Source: a virus
Virus record (IMG/VR): IMGVR_UViG_3300025141_000217
Coordinates: 1 to 42,789 of that record
Length of the DNA: 42,789 bases
Reading direction: 5' to 3' (one strand)
A program made the translations under genes and the position numbers. Positions 37,626 to 42,789 of the stretch are shown piece by piece. The notes under the pieces were generated by a model, which ran no database searches, was not told where the DNA came from, and worked only from the letters and a program-made list of their open reading frames with translations. Position 1 is the stretch's first letter. Each line of letters starts with the position of its first letter.

Positions 37626-39700
37626 TAGTTTTTCTCCTTTAGTTGCTTCACTTCGTCTGAAAGTTCTTGTACTGCTTTTATTAGCATAGGAATAAATTCT
37701 GAATATCTGGCTCCATAATAATCTTCATCTTCACCGCCATGTGTAATACCGCCAAACTCTTCGATAGAATTTATACCATGTTTTTTAAGTGTTTCCATGA
37801 CTTCTTGTGCTATTATACCGTAGTGGGTTTGATTCACCTTGTCTTCTTTTTTATTTTTCCATTTGTATGAAACAGGGTTTAGGTCGTTAACAAAGTCCAA
37901 CCCCAACGTTAAGGGGGTTATGAGTTCTTTTAGCCTCATGTCTGATGTTTGAATGGTGCCATTAGTCGCATAAACATCATCCCATCTGTAAGAAGAAGAT
38001 CCTAAATCAAAAAAATCATCAGCACCGGGAGTAACGGTTTCGTAAAGCCAAATCCCCGTACCATTTTCTCCAAATAAAGCCGCTGTTGCACCATCGGCTG
38101 TAATACCTACCATTTCAGTTGCCCCGGTTTCGTAAAGATAGAGTCCCGTATGTCCATCAGCGGAACCAGCAAAAGTTACACTGGGGGCAGAATAAGTACC
38201 GTCTGACGCTGTATATTTATTTGAAGTGTCCTGAATAGCACCAACAGCTTCTATACCAACATCTTTAGCGATATTTCCTACCTTTTCTACTCCAGATAAT
38301 AGTAAAGGAGAGCCTTCATCAGTAGTAAGGCTCAAAGAAGATATACTTCTACCTCCTTCTTGTACATATTCTATTTTGGATATTATGAAGTCTTGCTGCA
38401 AGTCATCTTGGGTAATATTATCTGTTACAAATATCGTGTTACCCGGTCTAAGGACGGTAGTTGTGCCGCTTCTTCGCATTATAGGAAAATCGAAAATTTT
38501 TACGGTGGCTTTACGATGAGTATCCGCAGATATATCTATGAAACCTGCCCTTAATACTGCGTAAGCTGTCTGTGATGTATATGTCAGAGCGGAAGCCTCT
38601 GTTCCCGCAGTAAATACTAAAGTAGATCTACGTAGATGTACTGGTTGCGCTTTATCTGTTTCCTGACCTGAAGTAGTGGTGTAAGTTGCGGTGGCTCCAC
38701 TGGATGCATCTGTTATTGTTGCACCGGGGTTAAAATTAGGAGGTTCTGCGGTATAATCAGTAGCGTGAGATATCAACATAGCCCCACTTAGGATTAATCT
38801 AATTTGAGCTGTCGCAGTACCAGAACCTCCTTCGGCTGTTCCGGTAATATTATTGCCCGCCGCAAACGGAGATCCCGATCCTCCCACGGTTCCATGAGTG
38901 ATTAATTTTAATCGCACCACTTTTGCTTCACCAAGGTATTGGTAGTGGGCATACACCTCAGACACTATATCAGCATCAAATTTTGAGTAACTAGGGGTGG
39001 GAAGAATCTGTTTAGTGTAATCATTAACAGATGCAGAAGCTAAACCGAATGTTAAAACTAGACTATTTGACGATGCCCCAGATGGATATGGGTATGAATG
39101 GTAGTGCATATCAGCTCCACCATCTAAGTAAAAGTGCCAACCAGCGTTTTGAGTAGATTGGTAACTTGATGCGTGTGGGTCTTCTGCTGCCAAGTCTTGG
39201 ATAGTTTTTAGGACTGACCTACCGTTGTTGTTTCCTATTACCTCAACAGCATTAGTATTTGCAGAACTTTCGTAAGCTGCGGTATTAGAACCCACGGCGG
39301 GGAGCGCAAAGTTGTCACTAACATTTTTTACATGCCCCCTAATAATGGCGTTTATGGTGGCATCTGCCCCGTTTTCCGTGTAAGTAGCTGAGTTAAACGG
39401 CATAGTTAACTCAGCTAGGTTATCTCTAGCAGTAATGGTAAGTATTTCTGTGCTATTTTCTACAGATTTTAAAACGTTTTGTATTTTTCCTCGAAAAATT
39501 ACGGGGTTGTCGGTGATACTAAACTCCCTAACATCAATTTCGTCACCGGTTGTATATCGTGTGTCTTTCGCCCCATCTTTGTTAACTATTTTGGCAATCA
39601 GGTACGAAGGAAAATTCCTTTCATCTATAATTCTAATGCTTATAGTATCAGCTTCTGTTGATGGTATAGAAAGGTTACCATATTCTAGTTTAGCCACCAT
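37625..39700 (-). CDS. Tail fibre/spike-like protein with S74 chaperone domain
   Basis: 691 aa. The N-terminal 100 residues look like a virion-attachment domain (ISIRIIDERNFPSYLIAKIV, FRGKIQNVLKSVENSTEILT). The middle is beta-rich with Thr/Gly/Ala repeats. The C-terminal 105 residues are a peptidase S74 intramolecular chaperone: TSDMRLKELI, with the autocleavage Ser at 586, then DLNPVSYKWK, YGIIAQEV and a final coiled-coil (IKAVQELSDEVKQLKEKN). S74 domains trimerise fibres and then cut themselves off. The protein probably contacts the host surface. The N-terminal part resembles baseplate/tail hub proteins, so it may be a hub-fibre fusion. Confidence 0.82.
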   Translation of the reverse strand: MVAKLEYGNLSIPSTEADTISIRIIDERNFPSYLIAKIVNKDGAKDTRYTTGDEIDVREFSITDNPVIFRGKIQNVLKSVENSTEILTITARDNLAELTMPFNSATYTENGADATINAIIRGHVKNVSDNFALPAVGSNTAAYESSANTNAVEVIGNNNGRSVLKTIQDLAAEDPHASSYQSTQNAGWHFYLDGGADMHYHSYPYPSGASSNSLVLTFGLASASVNDYTKQILPTPSYSKFDADIVSEVYAHYQYLGEAKVVRLKLITHGTVGGSGSPFAAGNNITGTAEGGSGTATAQIRLILSGAMLISHATDYTAEPPNFNPGATITDASSGATATYTTTSGQETDKAQPVHLRRSTLVFTAGTEASALTYTSQTAYAVLRAGFIDISADTHRKATVKIFDFPIMRRSGTTTVLRPGNTIFVTDNITQDDLQQDFIISKIEYVQEGGRSISSLSLTTDEGSPLLLSGVEKVGNIAKDVGIEAVGAIQDTSNKYTASDGTYSAPSVTFAGSADGHTGLYLYETGATEMVGITADGATAALFGENGTGIWLYETVTPGADDFFDLGSSSYRWDDVYATNGTIQTSDMRLKELITPLTLGLDFVNDLNPVSYKWKNKKEDKVNQTHYGIIAQEVMETLKKHGINSIEEFGGITHGGEDEDYYGARYSEFIPMLIKAVQELSDEVKQLKEKN

Positions 39701-39721
39701 TACTGTTTACCTCTCCTTATT

Positions 39722-40855
39722 TTAAGGGATTTTCTCAAAGTCATCTGTAAAGCCTAAATTACTAAGTTGCATGTCTATTGAACTCTGCGGGTTAGCTGAT
39801 GTTGGTCGTCCGCCCGGATCCGGAAATACGGGTACATCTGCGTCTGTAATGACAGTTCCTTCACCTGAAATAGATTTGTCTATGAGTGTTTGTACTGCCT
39901 CTTCTCCACTCGTCTTTTCCCACGTTCCAAATAAATACCTAGCCATATCATTTGGAGTTATGCTCAAATCCTCTGCGGAATCTTTCGCCCAGTCTAATAT
40001 ATCGTCCCATCCGAATGGAACAATATCGTCTGCCCAAGAAAACCACTTTTCTGCTACGCTATCTTTATCCTCCTGATCGAGTTCCTCATCTATAAGTTCT
40101 ATCTCTCCCGCCGTTGTTGCGTCTGTAATAGCCATATCTACATAGCCTCCGGGAGGGGTAGAGGGTCCTCCCTGATATATCCAAGAAAGGCTAGCAGTTT
40201 GATTTGCATCTCCCGCAGCGTCGGTTTCACTCTGATAGTCAGGCCTTGCAAGATTACTAGTCATGTCAGGATTCCAGTAGGAAGGGTCAATTCGACCCGT
40301 TTCGACAAGGTTCGCCTCCATATACTCTTCTACCTCTTCTTTTGAAACTTCGGGAACAAGTTTTATAAGGAGGTCATCTCTTTCCTTATCTACATTAATA
40401 GATTCCGCTTCCCATCCGAAAGCTTCGGCAATTCCCGGCCATAAACTTACTGCGTGATCCCGTATCCAACCCCAAATATTTTCAAAAATTTCTTTAAACC
40501 ATTTTCCAATATTTTCCAACATGGTTTCAATTACATTTATAAGGTTAGAAATATTAACAAGAATCCAGTTTATAACTGGTAACACCGAAGCTAATAGGAT
40601 ATCTAGCATGAAGGTTACCATCTTTAAAACTTGATTTAAAAGGCTTCGGGCAATCTGCGAACTTCCTAATAATAACCAAAGTAATCCAGTGGATTTATTT
40701 TTAACTAAAGATTTAAACCCCGTTTTAATATTTCTAAGACCTAGAGCTATTCTCTGTAATATAGACATAGAGGGACTAGCCTGTTCTTTTCCCCCCGTAA
40801 GATCAGAGCTCTCCATAATTTGTGCTGTAATTCCTATAACGCCACTAGCTGCCAT
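39722..40855 (-). CDS. Hydrophobic tail protein, tape-measure/pilot-like (377 aa)
   Basis: 377 aa. The N-terminus MAASGVIGITAQIM resembles that of the 378-aa gene two places upstream. Residues 55-105 are hydrophobic and amphipathic helices (LLWLLLGSSQIARSLL, MLDILLASVLPVINWIL), with aromatic-rich helices at 110-140 (WFKEIFENIWGWIRD). The C-terminal 180 residues are acidic and soluble. Such mixed proteins in tail modules are tape-measure segments or pilot proteins that insert in the host membrane during DNA entry. No lytic motif is visible. Confidence 0.55.
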   Translation of the reverse strand: MAASGVIGITAQIMESSDLTGGKEQASPSMSILQRIALGLRNIKTGFKSLVKNKSTGLLWLLLGSSQIARSLLNQVLKMVTFMLDILLASVLPVINWILVNISNLINVIETMLENIGKWFKEIFENIWGWIRDHAVSLWPGIAEAFGWEAESINVDKERDDLLIKLVPEVSKEEVEEYMEANLVETGRIDPSYWNPDMTSNLARPDYQSETDAAGDANQTASLSWIYQGGPSTPPGGYVDMAITDATTAGEIELIDEELDQEDKDSVAEKWFSWADDIVPFGWDDILDWAKDSAEDLSITPNDMARYLFGTWEKTSGEEAVQTLIDKSISGEGTVITDADVPVFPDPGGRPTSANPQSSIDMQLSNLGFTDDFEKIP

Positions 40856-40859
40856 TGTT

Positions 40860-41288
40860 TTAGGCTACTCCATCTCTAAATTGAGTCAGTAATGTCATAG
40901 TAAAAGTCCAGTAAAGTTCTTCTTTAGTGGATCTTAAAGTAGCACTAAAATCTGATATAACACACCTATAAGTACTAGTGTCAGTAAGGTTTCCGACTCC
41001 GGCCTCTAATATAAAATCTATATCCTCATCAAAATCTGTATAGATTGCATTTTCTAACACATCCTTAGAGGGAATAACGTTAGTACCATCACTTCCGGGG
41101 GTTATGGGTAGAACTCCTCTAATACGAATACTAGGGTCGGAGTACCCCATGTCTTTTTGTACAGGACTTACACCAAACATAGGCATGTTATATGGAGAAC
41201 GTCTTATATTCACCACAACCTCTTCTACTTGCAAAGCGAATGTGGTTGAACCAAACTTTAATTGTGCGCTTAAATTTCCAAATGCCAT
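40860..41288 (-). CDS. Small tail protein (142 aa)
   Basis: 142 aa, beta-rich: LSAQLKFGSTTFALQVEEVVVNIRR (quoted by its ends LSAQLKFG and VVVNIRR), then SIRIRGVLP and a C-terminal strand TLRSTKEELYWTFTMTLLTQF. It could be a small baseplate or tail-tube completion protein. It lies exactly between the two hydrophobic tail proteins with spacing of 0-4 bp. Confidence 0.55.
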   Translation of the reverse strand: MAFGNLSAQLKFGSTTFALQVEEVVVNIRRSPYNMPMFGVSPVQKDMGYSDPSIRIRGVLPITPGSDGTNVIPSKDVLENAIYTDFDEDIDFILEAGVGNLTDTSTYRCVISDFSATLRSTKEELYWTFTMTLLTQFRDGVA

Positions 41289-42425
41289 TTAATCCTTCCT
41301 ATTTACATACTCTAATGGTTGGGTTAGCATATTCATAAACTGATCTATCGTCTGAATAGGGCTCTCAAGGAAACTAGACGCAAAATTATAGCCTTGCGAG
41401 AAAGCCTCTTTAATATTTTCCCAAGTGTTCGTTATGGGTTCAGAAATTTTATTTAGAATAAAATCCCTAGCCTCATCTGCCGTAATCATACCGAAAGTTA
41501 TGAATTCTATTAAATACAATGCACTCACGGCTGTACCCATTCCGATAATCCCTAATATACCTAATATACCTTTCCAAGTTATAGGTTCGTCTGAAAAGAA
41601 CACTTCTTTAATTTGTGTTATAAGTCCGTTCTCTCCTGTTAGAAAGGGAGGACTCTTTATTTGGTCTAATCCAAACGCAGCCATAATAGCCGCTCCTGTA
41701 ACAATTACTGTACCTACAGGAACAAACCTACCTAACATATTAGCTAAGTTCAAAGCTCCACGTTTTATAAATCTAGCTGTTCTCGCTGCTTTAGTTCCTT
41801 TTCTAGCTTGGGATAATTTAGGTGCTTTTTTAATGCCCATAACGTTTGCAATAACGTCTAATCCAAATTTTCCTCCCGACCACTTCAAGAGGGAACTCAA
41901 CACAAACGCAGCCCCGGCAGGTCCAGCAACCAGTCCTCCAATTAACGTAGCAAATATAGACATTCCTGCTGATAGTTTAAACATATTTTTGATTATGCCT
42001 AGTAAACCACCTTCATTCCATTGATTAGTCCAAAAACTAGTCCAATCTCCCCACACCTCAGAAAAACTTTTTTCTCCCCTAAGTAATTGAGATAGGTAAG
42101 TTAGAAACTTAAACATATGCCCTAACGTCCAAACTAATAGGGGTACTATGGGTCTAAAAAACACATCCCCTATAACCCCTAGAAAATAAGCTAAGGACGC
42201 ATATATATTACTTAGGGTTTTAGAGTTAGCAATTAACCCGCCGACGGTTAGATATTTAATTATCTGTTTAACGTCAAAAGCCATACCAAAAACAACTACT
42301 TTAAGTTTGTTTTGTTTGGTTTTATCAGAAGCTTTTGCACTAGCCCCTGTTCCAGCTATCGGGGAACCAGCGTCCCCCATTACTTCTGCAATTATATGGA
42401 TGGTTCCACTAACGTCGGTAGCCAT
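41289..42425 (-). CDS. Hydrophobic tail protein, tape-measure/pilot-like (378 aa)
   Basis: 378 aa. The N-terminus MATDVSGTIHIIAEVMGDAG resembles the start of the 377-aa protein. Several hydrophobic helices follow: residues about 55-100 (SLAYFLGVIGDVFFRPIVPL), 150-185 (IFATLIGGLVAGPAGAAFVL), 225-255 (VPVGTVIVTGAAIMAAFGL) and 285-310 (ILGILGIIGMGTAVSALYLI). This length and hydrophobicity suit a pilot or tape-measure-type tail protein able to enter membranes. It abuts the 142-aa gene and the 119-aa gene (0 bp gaps). Confidence 0.55.
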   Translation of the reverse strand: MATDVSGTIHIIAEVMGDAGSPIAGTGASAKASDKTKQNKLKVVVFGMAFDVKQIIKYLTVGGLIANSKTLSNIYASLAYFLGVIGDVFFRPIVPLLVWTLGHMFKFLTYLSQLLRGEKSFSEVWGDWTSFWTNQWNEGGLLGIIKNMFKLSAGMSIFATLIGGLVAGPAGAAFVLSSLLKWSGGKFGLDVIANVMGIKKAPKLSQARKGTKAARTARFIKRGALNLANMLGRFVPVGTVIVTGAAIMAAFGLDQIKSPPFLTGENGLITQIKEVFFSDEPITWKGILGILGIIGMGTAVSALYLIEFITFGMITADEARDFILNKISEPITNTWENIKEAFSQGYNFASSFLESPIQTIDQFMNMLTQPLEYVNRKD

Positions 42426-42785
42426 TTATTTCCCATCTCCCGTTCCCGCCCTTTGGGGGTTGCCCTCTCCGGGTTGCGGAACTAAGAATTGCCCCCAACT
42501 TATCCCTGCGTCATAATTTCCACCCCCACCCGGTAGGTTTGTGGCTTGCCATCCCCCTGTCTCGCTCCTTTCAAACAAACTATTGATATACTCAGACCAT
42601 ATTTCGCCTATACCTTGCCCAAAGACTTTGTTGGTGAGGGCATTCAGTACAAACGTTCCACCAACCACTAAACCTACCGCCGCAAGAGCAATTAATCCAG
42701 CAATACCTAAAACACTTAAGGCACTACCTATACCCAAAGCACTAAATAAGCTACCAATCCAAGTAGCACCCGCAGCAGCACCCAT
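42426..42785 (-). CDS. Hydrophobic tail-module protein, possibly truncated by window edge
   Basis: 119 codons from an ATG four bases from the right edge; the frame is still open beyond it, so the true start may lie outside. The N-terminal 55 residues form one or two hydrophobic helices (IGSALSVLGIAGLIALAAVG, VVGGTFVLNALT), then a soluble part with Gly/Gln/Pro (PGGGGNYDAG, PQPGEGNPQRAGTGDGK). Composition is like the next genes. Perhaps the end of a tape-measure protein or a small pilot protein. Confidence 0.5.
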   Translation of the reverse strand: MGAAAGATWIGSLFSALGIGSALSVLGIAGLIALAAVGLVVGGTFVLNALTNKVFGQGIGEIWSEYINSLFERSETGGWQATNLPGGGGNYDAGISWGQFLVPQPGEGNPQRAGTGDGK

Positions 42786-42789
42786 TCTA

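Noticed and set aside
1-42789. CRISPR array, insertion sequence, integrase or attachment site
   Set aside because: No spaced direct repeats, transposase or tyrosine/serine recombinase signature seen in either strand.

Overview
The window is a contiguous piece of a tailed double-stranded DNA phage (Caudoviricetes) or an integrated copy of one. Every gene I can support lies on the minus strand, so transcription runs from high to low coordinates. The host is a bacterium: there are clear Shine-Dalgarno sites, a DnaB/DnaG/PolA replisome and a tmRNA, which is a bacterial RNA. The DNA is AT-rich except in the methyltransferase region, which is visibly richer in G+C. There is no integrase or repressor of a recognisable family, so lifestyle is uncertain. 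The gene mix resembles aquatic phages, but I cannot name the host.

In transcription order: (1) 42785-37625, tail genes, comprising two hydrophobic tape-measure/pilot-like proteins around a small tail protein, then a long fibre-like protein ending in an S74 intramolecular chaperone domain. (2) 37625-36959, two small genes, the second an HTH plus zinc-finger protein whose 3' end contains a 22-bp perfect palindrome, followed by a promoter-rich gap. (3) 36958-33504, a TrpF-like TIM-barrel gene, a cytosine-C5 DNA methyltransferase gene with a second 481-codon reading frame running through nearly all of it, and quinolinate synthase (NadA). (4) 33468-31302, a translation/proteostasis cassette: an initiator-type tRNA-Met(CAT), GroES, Hsp20, two tiny genes (a two-helix membrane protein and a 20-residue Cys-rich peptide), a 140-nt compact tmRNA, a 32-aa ORF and a sigma factor. 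(5) 31347-18157, replication and recombination: Gp157, SNF2 helicase, NADAR protein, DnaB, RNase HI, primase, putative SSB, DNA polymerase I, RecA, two PD-(D/E)XK nucleases, dNMP kinase, MazG and a RuvC-like nuclease whose only plausible start is ATC. (6) 18164-1, packaging and head: TerS, TerL, a B12-dependent ribonucleotide reductase, portal, an 882-aa Nudix/PAP2/ADP-ribosyltransferase fusion, a metallophosphoesterase, an HK97-gp10-like protein, a ClpP-type protease, an XkdF-type prohead protease, a linker-motif protein, small membrane genes, scaffold and the major capsid protein, which is cut by the window edge.

Two themes stand out. One is NAD+/ADP-ribose chemistry spread over the genome (NadA, NADAR, and a virion-cluster ART fused to Nudix). 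The other is a takeover of translation quality control and initiation (tRNA-iMet, tmRNA, chaperones). Independently, the methyltransferase locus looks like two protein families encoded in the same DNA: the seven 'LADP/LADS'-type spacer repeats of the enzyme are, in the other frame, seven 'WPTP'-type repeats of a second protein. An 8-bp box, TATAATAT, recurs in front of the stable RNAs and some operons and may be a phage promoter element.
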